Positions 34,301 through 45,870 of a stretch of DNA of 64,000 nucleotides are shown here, piece after piece (the first letter of the stretch is position 1; each line of letters starts with the position of its first letter). The notes below the pieces were generated by a model. That model was not told the DNA's origin and made no database searches. It worked only from the letters and a program-made list of their open reading frames with translations. The stretch is from Streblospio benedicti (taxonomy: Eukaryota; Annelida; Polychaeta; Spionida; Spionidae): assembly GCA_019095985.1 (NCBI GenBank), contig CM032669.1:40090586-40154585 (forward strand), given 5' to 3'. Both the position numbers and the translations under genes were made by a program.

Positions 34301-34772
34301 AAAGAAAAATATTTCTCTACGGACACAAGTGAGATCATCCCTCGTATCCAAATTACTCGCGATTTTTAAAAATGGCCACCCCAAATTCTTTAAACTGGAC
34401 ATCTCCACTTCTACATATGCTAAATACATGAAATTGGTGTCAAAACATGTTTTCAATGTCAAGGAATCCAAAACAATCTACTTCACAGCTCTAATTAAAA
34501 TATATAATCGATTTATGTTTTATTTATTCATAATGCACACACAATAATTGTTATATATTCTCTATGTCTCCATTATCTGATTATGAGACAAGAACACTCT
34601 GTACCTACATTCTTTTTTGTCCTATACAGTACAACTGATGAGAATTATTTCTCAATAGAAAAACCTACAAACGTTCATACTGTCCCCTACACTGACGGAG
34701 TGATATACATGGTTGGTTCTGTACACAGCATTTACAAGGCGGTTTAAGATTGGTTTTGCATTTGCAAACTAC

Positions 34773-35830
34773 TTAGTGGGGCAAATCATTGAACATTATT
34801 CTTTTGCTCGTATAATGGGGTATTGGTGATCCTCCTTCTTGTGTCCATCCCCATTGCGTTGGTGTTGGCAACAATGGGCTGTTGGTCAACATATTTACCC
34901 ATACATGACCGCTCTCACATAATAGAGAATGGTGAAACATGAGACGTGTACGTCTATCAATTTTGCACATTTGAACAATACACATTGAAAATGAATATTG
35001 TATCTGACAAGCAACTCTCAGAGGATGTTGATACAAAGCATCACTACTTGGTGGCATGTGTTCAAAGTCTCTCCCTTCATGTAAAAATAGGAAGTGTCTT
35101 GCAGCTTCTACATTAGTAATTGCACCATCCCATACTCCATACAGTTTGATGATAAACTTATGGAACATTTGAAGATGCATTTCGATAATCTCAATTTTTG
35201 GCGGGGAAGATGACAAAAATTGTAGAGGGGAAGTTAGTTTCGGCATTGTAAACCACCACAGCCCAACAACTTTCTTTCCCTTTCCAAAGAAGGCTGACGT
35301 TGTGTCGCATCCAGTCACAGCATGGAATGCTGACATTGCCAATGCAGTATTTATTCCCAAGCGATTTACAATGGTATGGACGGGCATCTAAGATAAAACA
35401 TGACTTATTGAAGAAACCAGATATTCTAGTGCAAATAAAGATGTTATTGTTAATAGCATCATAATTTGACCAGTACAGGGTGACTCCTCAAGGAAATCTA
35501 GCAGTTCTGTCAATACTTGTACTTTGATTTTCTGGTCTTCATCTTCAAGTTAATCTTTGACAATATCTGCAGATTTTCTGCACAACTTTGTGAGGCAACT
35601 ACGGTTGTAATGGGCATATATAGCTATCATATCACTTCCAGCCAGCTTGGCTAACAAATTATCATCACAAATTTCCTTTGCGCATTCTTTTACCTTTTTG
35701 TCCTGTTCAAGTGTGCTCCGTTTCTCCAGTTCACGTGTGTCACCAACAACACTGCAGAATGTGCAGGGCTTCTCAGGAAAATTACTGGTGGATGATGTGG
35801 GAGCCACTCTGAGTATCAGATGTCAAATTG
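34773..35830 (-). pseudogene. TGCDTTS-family protein, internally deleted copy
   Basis: N-terminal piece (35550-35807) has a Cys pair CTFCSVVGD and LEQDKKVKECAKEICDDNLL then AKLAGSDMIAIYAHYNRSCL, the zinc-like start of a poorly described family common in invertebrate genomes. The C-terminal piece (34773-35387) reads ALAMSAFHAVTGCDTTSAFF, GKGKK, then NVEAARHFLFLHEGRDFEHM and further conserved text to WGWTQEGGSPIPHYT. Between them (35390-35550) the frame is lost and the usual middle is missing. I recall the acidic motifs of this family as PIN/FEN-nuclease-like, but that is inference. It is related to the fragments at 43464-44976. Confidence 0.55.
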
Positions 35831-36261
35831 ACTCTCACCTTTTGCTGGGCTCTTTTTCGTTGTGAACTGCACCCTGGTCGATTTTATGCTAGAGAGCTTT
35901 AGTTGATAACATATACTCAACTGTCTCACATAGACCTCATTTTTTTATAATTGAATTAGGATCTATAAACGGACTAGTTTATCAAATTCTTCTATTATGG
36001 TACAACACTTGATAGTAGCATTCCTCAAGTTTAAATATCAACATTTCTCAGAAGAATGGATTTGCCTGGGTTTTGTAATATCACACCTTTTTCATTCTTA
36101 CGAAGATAGCACAAAGGATTTGGACTGCCCATTATTATATGTAAATCATGATAAATAAACATACATGTTTCTTTTATTCCATCTGACAATATAATACTTC
36201 AAATACTATGGAATCAGTAATGATATCCAATGTTCTGTTGATTAGGTACATAGCATATGGT
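35831..36261. other. Gene-free stretch
   Basis: Nothing recognised. Confidence 0.4.
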
Positions 36262-36514
36262 TTCATTTCGTTTTGTTTCTAATTTACTGCCAGATATCCA
36301 AACATAAACCATCAAAAGATTATTTTTTTTTTAATTTAAATTTCGAGCACATATACTCCTTATTCAAATACAATACATGAAAAATCTTCATTTTATGTTA
36401 CATGTTACACATCTCAACCATTAAGTTTCTCGACATTTAAATTAATAAAAAAATCTTTTGATGGCCTATGTTTGGATAACTAGCAGTAAATTAGAAACAA
36501 AAAGAAACGTAATT
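36262..36514. repeat. Inverted repeat, MITE-like hairpin
   Basis: Arms of about 88 bp (36262-36350 and 36427-36514) share ttctaatttactgccagata and ccaaacataaaccatcaaaa (as reverse complements in the right arm), around a loop of about 75 bp. No coding. Foldback element or MITE. Confidence 0.8.
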
Positions 36515-37195
36515 TAAAGTTTTTTTTTTTTTTTTTTTACAGAGTAAAGATTTATTCGTGTATTCAAATACCTACAGTGTATAAGTCAAGATCATATCAT
36601 TTTAATATTTTGATACAGATTCCTAATAGAATATATATTTGTACAGTAACTTTCAATTATTTTATCATACATGATTGAATGTATGTTAATAAACTTATAA
36701 AACAAAACTGAAACCATCTGTACTATCCAAAATCAGTGTTTTAAAAGCATAATTTCTCAGTAGCAAAACGAATGTTTAGCAGTTCATATCTTGGTGTCAA
36801 TGCACTGTTAGTTTCACAAGGGCATATTATTCTTCAAAAATGGCTTATCAGCTTGGAGCAGGTCGTTTTTCTGTATTATCTGCTCACCCCAATCTGGTTG
36901 ATCAGCTGTATATTCGTGTCTTTCATCAGTACCTTTGGTAACAAAGCATCCCTGATCATAATCATAGAGTTCTAAAATCCACGATGCTGTGTACTTCCTC
37001 TTACCTCCACGCCTATCACAGGTAACACCAACCCACAGTATAGGACCTTATTCTTGAATATTTTTTTTTTTTTTTTTTTTCTTGCATAAAATTTATTTTG
37101 TGCCCCAATTTACATGTAAGGGTAAGCTGCGGGACTTCCAGCTCCCCTATGTGAAGTAGATAGACAGCACCAAAAATAGAGACATTAAAATGTTA
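36515..37195. other. Gene-free stretch with homopolymer runs
   Basis: T-runs at 36519-36538 and 37061-37080. No gene recognised. Confidence 0.4.
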
Positions 37196-37295
37196 NNNNN
37201 NNNNNNNNNNNNNNNNNNNNNNNNNNNNNNNNNNNNNNNNNNNNNNNNNNNNNNNNNNNNNNNNNNNNNNNNNNNNNNNNNNNNNNNNNNNNNNN
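37196..37295. other. Assembly gap of 100 N
   Basis: Exactly 100 unknown bases, the conventional size for a gap of unknown length. It interrupts the GIY-YIG region of the Penelope-like element. Confidence 0.99.
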
Positions 37296-38310
37296 TTTTC
37301 AGTTTCAATTTCCACACACACTTGCTTAGTTTGGTGGCGTTCTTGAGATTCCTTCTGAAAAGACTGTTTATGGTTGGAAAATCTCGCCTTAAATGAATTC
37401 TCAGTGAGGCCAATATACGTTTCTGTGAGTTGGTTTGGGGATGTTACTTTGGCCTGGTATACTATTGACTTAGAGAGACACCTTCCATCCAGAGGGCAAT
37501 CGTTTTTGTTACGGCAGTTGCACTGACCTTCCTGTGTTGCAGTCTCACCTATTTGTTTTTTGTTGGGGCTGTCTATGTTGTTCTTAATATTGGGCATGCA
37601 GCTGTATGACAGTTTTATGGTATTTCTATTGAATATTTTTTCTAAGATGTGGCCTTCCGGGAAACATTCAAGTATAATTTTGAAGAATTTCTTTCCAATG
37701 TTTATTTTGACAGTTAGATCGAACGGTGGGTTGAACCATGTGATTTTACGCTTTCTATTTCATTTTACACTGTTATCTCTTTTTTTGTCATTTCTTTTAT
37801 ATTCTAATTGGTATTTGTGGCCACTTTCCTTCAGGGCATATTGGTATGGCTTGGCAGCTTCTTTGAAGATTTCCTCAGAAGATGATACTTGTGATAAACG
37901 CTTATTTACACCTTCTGGTACGGCCTTTATGACATTTCGTGGGTGATTGCTTTTCATGTGGATGTACTGGGGCTTACTTCCAGGCTTCATGTATGGACGG
38001 TATTCACCTTTTCCTAAATCTAGTGTTACATCCAGGTGATCAGTGACGTTTTTATTGTCTTCAATTGTTATCCGCAGTTTGTTCCTCTCAAATATCTTAC
38101 ATATAGACTTTTTCTGGTTCTCTGTCTCTGGGGCTCCCATAACATACTGCCAACCCGTCGTCTCTGTACAGCCCAAATGAAACATCTCCGAGCTCCTCAT
38201 TTAATTGGGATAACAAGTAGCATACAACTAGTTCGCACACTTCTGCACCATCATACAACCCCATTTTCCTTAATAATCTGTCTATGTTTATGGGCGAGTT
38301 TTCCATTTAA
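37296..38310 (-). mobile_element. Penelope-like element, RT C-terminus and GIY-YIG nuclease
   Basis: Minus strand in order: GLYDGAEVCELVVCYLLSQL and GDVSFGLYRDDGLAV (RT with the YRDD catalytic motif) at 38110-38265; KKSICKIFERNKLRITIEDN, then the VTDHLDVTLDLGKGEYRPYM and SNHPRNVIKAVPEGVNKRLS blocks of the RT thumb at 37870-38105; and CNCRNKNDCPLDGRC (Cys-rich linker) followed by LTETYIGLTENSFKARFSNH (GIY-YIG-type endonuclease) at 37296-37597. The frame shifts at least twice. The 5' part of RT is missing, replaced by LINE sequence, and the 3' end falls in the gap. Retroelement of the Penelope class, here dead. Confidence 0.8.
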
Positions 38311-38940
38311 AAAACCATCATTCAAGGATTGAATTACAAGATCTTTTATGTTAGGCCAAAAGCAAATATAGAATTCTGCGGGTAGCCCGTCTAGGCCTTG
38401 AGATTTATTCTTAGACAAATTTGTAACTACATCTTCACATTCATAATCATTAATCATTCTTTCACAAATGTTTGATTCAAAATCAGAAAGATATCTATTA
38501 GTATTTATTCCTTCTAGGAAATCATCTATATCTTTATCATTAACATGTCTATTTTGAAACAACTTTTCATAGAACCTTTTCCCCTCATTCAATATATCTT
38601 TAGAGTTTTGAAAAAATTTTCCTTTTTCATTACCACGGTATATACACTGCTAATTATTTGTTGCTTTTTCTCTTGGCTAAAGAAAAATTTCATATTTTTT
38701 CCCCGTCTTCAATATACTTTATACGTGTACTTACTGCACTACCCATAGCATTTTTACTATAGTATTCATCTAGTTTTGCCTTTAAAGTATGCCTTTCTGC
38801 CTGTAGCTCAGTTATCAAGACTTCATTTTTATTTTTTATAGCATCATTTAAGATATTGTTATCAATATCATATAATTGTTTTTCACACTCACTTATATCT
38901 TTTTTTACAGCATTAGATACACGAACTACAAACAATGTAT
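38300..38940 (-). pseudogene. L1/Tx1-like LINE fragment fused to the Penelope-like element
   Basis: A helical segment ITELQAERHTLKAKLDEYYS leads into VSTRIKYIEDGEKI, the linker between endonuclease and RT in L1/Tx1-type LINEs. Then GKRFYEKLFQNRHVNDKDID and NLSKNKSQGLDGLPAEFYIC, the start of the RT domain, end with SLNDGFLNGKL. Two or three stops break it in the middle. It joins the Penelope-like element at 38300-38310, with a few bases overlapping in different frames. Endonuclease and the rest of RT are absent. Confidence 0.7.
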
Positions 38941-39639
38941 TGGATAGCTAATTTGTAAAACAGTTTGAGATTACAATTGCTATTAGTATTGAAACGTTAC
39001 AAGGAGTAAAATATCAATGTTTGGCCTATTGCATGTTGAAATATGAAGACGTTTTACCCCCCATGAAACCTCTATTGAGATTCAGAAATTAACAAAAAAT
39101 CAGACCTAAAAAAACTATTAAAGAACCAAAATTGGAATTTGAAACCTACAAGAACAGGTTCTATGTCTATTATATTAACTTTTACAATCACTGGTTACTC
39201 CCTGTTTTAGCTATATCCAACAAAAAACGGGTCCAAATCTGAGAGCATTGGCGTTCAATGTTGCCACTTCAGAAGTCACATGAACAAAAAGAAAGTAATG
39301 ATATTATTGAGATGATTTCCAAATTTTGGTAGAATTAAGCCTATCATACGACAAACGGATGCCAGAGCTTACTCGGGTACACAAGATCACTGTACTAAAT
39401 TGATGATTTAATCTTCTATCGCCTCATGTATTTGGATTCTACCATAATACATATTTAGAAATATTGTTAGTATGTGATAAATAATGCACATGGTTACAAT
39501 GGATATACATTTATCACTACCAGGGTTGGCATCAACATATGTCGACATTTATGATATTTAATTTTGGAAAAAGTTGTGACATTTTGACATTTATGACATT
39601 TATTTTTCTCAAAATTCATGAGTCATTTAGACATTTTTG
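38941..39639. other. Gene-free stretch
   Basis: No gene recognised. A short run of tgacattt words at 39540-39640 leads into the minisatellite. Confidence 0.4.
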
Positions 39640-40076
39640 AATTGCTATAAATGTCAATTAGCATTATATGTTCAAAGGATACATGAAATCAGAAAAATAC
39701 ATGTCATTAAGTTATAAGTTGACATTTATTATTCCCATATATGTCAAAAGAATGTGTGAAATCATAAAAATAAATCTCAATAAGTAATGCATGTTGACAT
39801 TTATAATTCTCATATATGTCAAATGGAAGCGTAAAATCATAAAAATAAATGTCATTAAGTAATATGTTGACATTTATTATTCCCATATTTGTCAAAAGGA
39901 CGCGTGAAATCAGAAAAATAAATGTCATTAAGTATATGTTGACATTTATTATTCCAATATATGTGAAAAGGACTCGTGAAACCAGAAAAATAAATGTCAT
40001 AGAGTATATGTTGACATTTATTGTTCCCATATATGTCAAAAGGACGGATGAAATCAGAAAAATAAATGTCATACTG
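39640..40076. repeat. 72-bp minisatellite, part 1
   Basis: About six units. Each begins ttgacatttattattcccat, continues gtcaaaaggacgcgtgaaat and ends aaataaatgtcattaag. The first and last words of each unit are reverse complements (tgacattta / taaatgtca), so each unit can fold back. The same units reappear at 42777-42925 and 45630-45855. Confidence 0.9.
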
Positions 40077-42776
40077 TATTACACCTAAACCTTGATATTA
40101 TTTTTAAACGCGGACAGTGGGGTCCATTATTCGTGAACTGTGTTATACCCGAAAGCGCGTTATTTAGAAAGTTTTTAAAAACATGCTAAATTATGTAAAA
40201 AATTACCTGAGTGGTGTTACGTTGTATATTGAATGTTAAAATAAATACAAATTGAAATAATTCTGAGCTCAACCACATGTTTTCAAGTAAGTAAGCAAGT
40301 AAGTAAACACGGTTTAGTTTGATTCGTCACAGTTTATTACAAGGTCTCGTGACACAATAAATGATATATACATTATTTATTTATTTATCTATATTTTACA
40401 AAACAAAAGTAAACACATACATAAAAACATACATAAACAAGAATTCTCATTAAGTTTTTTGTAAGTTATCCATGATCCCCTTTTATGCATTATTCATTTA
40501 TTTATTTACACCAAAAGTACATGCATAGACAGGAATTCTCTAGTTAGCTTTTTTGAAATAATCCATTATTCCTTTTTGTTTTATTGTTTGGTTTCTCTTG
40601 GTCTTTGCAAAGTCTATCAAGTCTCTCGGCTGTAACACTTTTATGGAATCTTCTTCCTGGGTTGCAAGCCATTTTAACCCTACTTCTATGCCTGCAATGG
40701 CCTCTGCAATTTTTGGGGGGCATCACCAGAATCTTGCTTTTCATCTTCTTCATTATTGATTTCTGTCTCTTCTCTTCTGCGATGATGTCCTCGTCTGTAA
40801 TGTCAGATGATGTGGGGCAGTCCGCGTCACATACGATCCAGTTCTGTACATCATCTGATGACATTGTCTCATTTGTGCTCTTTTGAAGCACTCTCCTTGC
40901 TTCGTCCACATCAGCTTGTGTGAAGCCTTCAAAATCTTCTTCCTCGTCACTTTGCTCCTTATCATTTTGGCTTTCCTGTGGGAGATCAAACGCAGGTCCA
41001 ACACCCTTCATCCAACAGTTTTATATTGTCTTGGCAGTCATCCCATCCCAGGCTTTGCTGGCAATGTAGAAGCATTCTTTTAGGTTGAGGCGCTTTATGA
41101 AATCAGTCACCTCTGTATTTTCATCTATCATTGTCCTGACCAGTGACTTTCTGTATAACATTTTGAACGTTGCGATGACACCTTGATCGAGTGGCTGGAT
41201 CTTTGAAGTTGTGTTTTTGGGCAGATACACAATTTTTATCTTGCCATCTTTTGAAGTGAGTGTTTCTGCTGGAGGATGTGCAGGACAATTGTCCAAGAGC
41301 AGAATTGCCTTGGTTTCAAGTTTCTGCCGTCTCAGGTGCTTTCTAACATCTGCCACAAATTCCTTGTGAAACCAGTCTTCAAAGATTTTTGACATCATCC
41401 AGGCATTTTTACTGTTTTGATATGACACTGGCAGGGTTGCTCTATTGATAATGAAAACACCGAGGGTTGGCAAACTTGCCAATAACCAGAGGCTTCACCT
41501 TGTGAGCTCCAGTTTTGTTGACACAGAATAGAACTGTGATTCGGTCCTTAGCTTGTTTGTAACCTTCCTTCTTGCCTTTCTCTCATTTTGCAGCTAAAGT
41601 CACATCAGGCAACATCTTGAAATACAAGCCAGTTTCATCAGCGTTGTAGATTTTTTCTTTGTGGTACCCTCCCTCCTGAATGATGGTTCTGAGCTGCAGC
41701 GGGTATGCATCTGCAGCCTCCACATCTGCTGACCTGCATTCACCAGAGATTGCAATTTTTGAGATCCCATGTCTCTTCTTAAATTCGTCCAGCCAACAGT
41801 CACTGGCCAAAAAATCATCATTTCCATTTAGTTCCCTGTTGAACTTTTGAGCTTGTGCCTTGATTTTTGGTCTAGAGATTGGCATACCTTTTGTACGTTC
41901 TCTACAGAACCACGTGTAGATGGCCTTGTCCAGGTCCTCCTCTTTGGCCCGCTTTAGCTTCTTTCTCTGTAGTCCCCCACTTTCTTCCAAGCTGTTCAGA
42001 GATTGCCACAAATTCTGTACATTGTTCCGCCATCCACGAACTGTAGATTCATTAGTTCCATAATCTCTGGCCACCTACACCAGCTTTGAACCCTTCTTTA
42101 GCCTATCTATCGCTGCTATCTTATCCTCAAGTGTGAAACACTTTCTTTTCTTGGTAATGGAAGTCATATTAGCAGAAGTTGTTATGAGGGAGGTAAGAAG
42201 TCCTATGAGAAAAATCAATTTGCTTGGTTTAATTTATACCCTACTAGGTCAAGCTGACCAACAGTGCAGTGTGAGATAATTTCATTGTCTACCAGTGGAG
42301 GCCGATTTGTCTTTGATCTTTGCTCAGTCTCTGACACGAGTACAGCAATTGCTTGGTCATTTGTATACCCTACCCTGTCAGTGTCAGGGGGCCATTGTTT
42401 AAAGTGGGATAAGTACCCTTGGCGGCATATTTGCCTTTTATGTGTGCTCAGTCGCTGACACAAGTGTTCGTTACCACAACAAGTGTGGCATTGTGCTAAT
42501 TGTTCCTTAAACACCTACCTGTAACAGATGGATTGATTTCCCGGTTAACCCGCGACCCGTTATTGGCTGCCTCCTTAACCGCCTGCCAAGATGCAGATCC
42601 ATTGGTCGAGATTGCGGACAAAGAACGCGAACTGAGACCTTAACGAGGAAATTATTGCACATGCGCGCATCGTGATTCCATTCACGCAAACATGGCTGCC
42701 AAGAAGGTAAACAACGTGTAGAAAGTGTATTTTTCGATGATATTTTCATATATTTTCATATATATGTTCAGTCATT
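40077..42776 (-). mobile_element. Tigger/pogo transposon (Tigger-2) inserted in the minisatellite
   Basis: Sequence between two halves of the 72-bp minisatellite. It contains a near full-length transposase (40544-42168). Exact ends are unclear; a cagtggggtcc word with a run of cgcgttattt lies at 40116-40160. Two diverged ~110-bp direct repeats (about 42230-42345 and 42358-42465, both ending gctcagtc-ctgacac) lie 5' of the gene. Confidence 0.55.
40544..42168 (-). pseudogene. Tigger-2 transposase (pogo/jerky type), nearly full length
   Basis: Starts at ATG 42168 with MTSITKKRKCFTLEDKIAAI, the first helix-turn-helix, followed by VARDYGTNESTVRGWRNN. The CENP-B domain contains ISRPKIKAQAQKFNRELN and DCWLDEFKKRHGISK. 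The DDE catalytic region has EKIYNADETGLYFKMLPD, AILLLDNCPAHPPAETL and LPKNTTSKIQPLDQGVIATF, giving all three acidic positions expected of the DDD/DDE fold. An acidic tail and a basic end (NNKTKRNNGLFQKS) follow. Total about 540 residues, normal for the family. Lesions: in-frame TAG at 42074-42076, TGA just before 41583, TAA at about 41021-41023, and a frameshift near 41475. Its family differs from Tigger-1. Confidence 0.85.
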
Positions 42777-42925
42777 AAGTAATATGTTGACATTTATTAT
42801 TCACATATATGTCAAAAGGACGCGAGAAATCAGAAAAATAAATGTTATTAAGGAATATGTTGACATTTATTATTCCCACATGTGTCAAAAGGAAGCTTGA
42901 CATCAGAAAAATAAACCATTAAGAC
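42777..42925. repeat. 72-bp minisatellite, part 2
   Basis: Two units of the array at 39640-40076, cut off by Tigger-2 on the left and by the inverted-repeat structure on the right. Confidence 0.9.
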
Positions 42926-43463
42926 ATGATATCATCCCATGAATGTAGTGTCTAAATCAGAAAATATGTTTTTTGAGGCAAATGTCTTAGATGAAAAACA
43001 CGTTTCAACTAGATATTACCCAAAAATCTATTTTGGGCCATTTGTAACCAGACATGCATCAAATGTTTTGAGGATGTCTTAGATGAAGAAACAAATAGAT
43101 ATAACTGGCCATCAAATTTACTTAAATCTATTTTGGACTATTATATATTTTTAACCGGACATGATATCATCATGAAAGTAGCATCTAAATGTATGTTTTT
43201 GAGGATGTTTTTAGATGATGAACCACATAAAATTACATATATTAGTATTTATAGCATAGAACTGACTTATTGTAGCTATTTGAAATACATTTGACTACAC
43301 AATGCAACTGCATTACACCGATTCAAACATACAACAATGATGTTGGCATAGAAAACACTTGAGTATAACATTTGTTAATCTCATTTGTCATTTTAAACGT
43401 ACAGTGTATCAGATGAAACAATAATTATTAGATTTCTAGTCACTAAGGTCATTGTCTATTGTT

Positions 43464-44100
43464 TCATATAATGCATTGTAAGTAAAAGGGGTTACAACAG
43501 ATGTCGTCATCATTTCCATCGCCATAACAAAATTCTGCCCTACAGGTACAAGCTGCTGTGCAAGACTGATTATAATTTGAGCATGTACAATTATTGTCAC
43601 AGGACACACAATTACATATTATGTCATTTGGCAACTCTGGAGCTGCTGCTGGTTGAGTCATCAGTACTGGTTGAACAATGTCATTGTCATTGTCAATGTA
43701 ATATCCACACTCAGCCTTTTCTGCATCAGTGATAAACCCCCTTAAGAGAATGTGGAGAATGTGGTGGAATTAGATCTTCCCTCATCAATAAATTGGTTTA
43801 AAATAGGTAGAAACTTGAGTTTGATTTCCATGCATTTAGACTCCACTAATTCCAGTGCTGTGCCTGTTTGCATACCTTCAAGAAGTTCATTTTTAAGTGA
43901 AGTAACAACTGATGGCAACTGAATTCCCTTGTCATCACATCAATTGAGAAAGTTATGCAACAGTCACCCATGCAGAGCTTCATCAGTCTGGAGGAAAACA
44001 CGGAGTGCTCTTTCAAAGTCTCTACCTTTGAGGATGCATTCTGCACTTCCTGATCCAAAGATCCTAGAATCTACAAACAAATCCTTCAAGCCAGCATCTA
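43464..44100 (-). pseudogene. TGCDTTS-family fragment, head part plus CXC-like tail
   Basis: Minus strand from 44060: GSAECILKGRDFERALRVFL then QTDEALHG and, past two stops, IQLPSVVTSLKNELLEGMQT and LELVESKCMEIKLKFLPILN with FIDEGRSNSTTF. These match the middle section of the family before the nuclease-like part. After a deletion the Cys-rich tail follows (DIICNCVSCDNNCTCSNYNQ, SCTAACTCRAEFC, DICCNPF), a tesmin/TSO1-like CXC pattern. The TGCDTTS part is absent from this copy. Confidence 0.6.
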
Positions 44101-44106
44101 CTTAAG

Positions 44107-44976
44107 ATGAAGCAGATGGAAGATTGATACTCCATGCAGTGTATGCTGCCAACAATGCATCAAACAAGATTATAATACAAAGTCCAGATACTGATGCTTT
44201 TGTTTTACTGTTACACCATAGAAATGATATTGCAGCACAAGAGATATACTTTTTGACAGGCCACAAGGGAAAGAACACAGATCGAACTCTCATCATTCCC
44301 ATTCATCTTTTATACCAGCAATTGACTCAGTTACAAATAAATATTCTGCTCCCAGTATACTGTCTAACTGGATGTGACACAACAAGCTCATTTTATGGCC
44401 ATGGGAAAAAAAGGTGCACTGAAAATTCTGCTGGAGAAAGCAATGGATTTTCAAGATCTTCTGACATTAGGAAGTGATTACTTATCACTGATGCAGAAAA
44501 GTCTGCAGCAACAGCATTTGTTGGTGCTTTATATGGCAAAGCTGGATGCACATCAATTACGGACTGAAAAAAGTAGGAGAGACATAGCTGTGAAATAATT
44601 GCCACCTACAGATGATTCTTTTCATCAACATATACTTCGTTGTGTTTTCCAACTATCAATATGGAGAAACGTGATCAGCACTCATGTGCAATTGCCGGAA
44701 GTGACAGAGTGTGGATATTACATTGACAATGACATTGTTCAACCAGTACTGATGACTCAACCAGCAGCAGCTCCAGAGTTGCAAAATGACATAATATGTA
44801 ATTGTGTGTCCTGTGACAATAATTGTACATGCTCAAATTATAATCAGTCTTGCACAGCAGCTTGTACCTGTAGGGCAGAATTTTGTTATGGCGATGGAAA
44901 TGATGACGACATCTGTTGTAACCCCTTTACTTACAATGCATTATATGAAACAATAGACAATGACCTTAGTGACTAG
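44107..44976 (+). pseudogene. TGCDTTS-family fragment, nuclease-like part plus CXC-like tail
   Basis: Plus strand reads DEADGRLILHAVYAANNASN, KIIIQSPDTDAFVLLLHHRN, then EIYFLTGHKGKNTDRTLIIP and NILLPVYCLTGCDTTSSFYG. The three acidic clusters (DEAD, PDTD, GCDTT) have the spacing of PIN/FEN-type nucleases, which is my inference. A shift near 44405 moves the frame; then LPPTDDSFHQHILRCVFQLS, a WRNVISTHVQLPEVTECGYY segment and the CXC-like tail (CVSCDNNCTCSNYNQSC, CTCRAEFC, ICCNPF) run to the stop at 44976. Best-preserved of the three related pieces in the window. Confidence 0.65.
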
Positions 44977-45629
44977 AAATCTAATAATTATTGTTTCATC
45001 TGATACACTGTACGTTTAAAATGACAAATGAGATTAACAAATGTTATACTCAATTGTTTTCTATGCTAACATCATTGTTGTATGTTTGAATCGGTGTAAT
45101 GCAGTTGCATTTTGTAGTCAAATGTATTTCAAATAGCTACCATAAGTCAGTTCTATGCTATAAATACTATTATATGTAATTTTTATGTGGTTCATCATCT
45201 AAAACATCCTCAAAAACATACATTTAGATGCTACTTTCATGATGATATCATGTCCGGTTAAAAAGATATAGTCCAAAATAGATTTTCGGGCAATGGCCGC
45301 TATTTTAAGTAAATTTGATGCTTCAAATACAGTTATATCTAGTTGAAACGTGTTTCATCACCTAAGACATCCTCAAAAACATAGATTTAGACACTAATTT
45401 CATGATGATATCATGTCTGGTTACAAAGTTATGGCCCAAAATAGATTTTCGGGTAATGGCCGCCATTTTTCGCCGTTTTCTCGGCTCGCCACCAGATGCC
45501 GCGATGGCACCGTGGCTTATTTTGCAGTAGGGACCCCCGGGAACATAATGAGGCATAGCGGTGCTTGTGGTTTTTTCGCGCGAGGTATCTTGAAAAATAA
45601 GGCCCTTTTTAGCCTTTATTTGCTCTAGT

Positions 45630-45855
45630 ATAAGTAATATGTTGACATTTATAATTCCCATATATGTCAAAAAGATGCGTGAAATCAGAAAAATAAATGT
45701 TATTGATATGTTGACATTTATAGTTTCCATATAATGTCAAAAGGACACCCCAAATCCAAAAAATAAATGTCATCAAGTAACATCTTTGACATTTTCAATT
45801 AGCAATATATGTAAATAGGATGTGTGAAACCAGAGAAATAAATGTTGTGAAGTGA
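45630..45855. repeat. 72-bp minisatellite, part 3
   Basis: Three units continuing the array from 42777-42925 after the inverted-repeat structure; somewhat more diverged. Confidence 0.85.
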
Positions 45856-45870
45856 TGTTTAATACTAGTA

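Larger units (their letters stand above)
42926..45629. mobile_element. Large inverted-repeat structure made of TGCDTTS-family copies
   Basis: Arms of about 0.75 kb (about 42930-43720 and 44735-45440) are reverse complements that include both a Cys-rich coding end and a long non-coding tail. The centre (43721-44734) holds unique parts of the same gene pointing away from each other, meeting near 44103. The whole sits inside the 72-bp minisatellite. This looks like two partial copies of one repetitive element joined head to head rather than a simple TIR transposon. Confidence 0.7.

Noticed and set aside
39707-40088. Repetitive open frames on both strands (121 and 79 codons)
   Set aside because: Products of the 72-bp minisatellite, whose unit length is divisible by three.
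40584-41083. Plus-strand hydrophobic frames
   Set aside because: Antisense of the Tigger-2 transposase tail.
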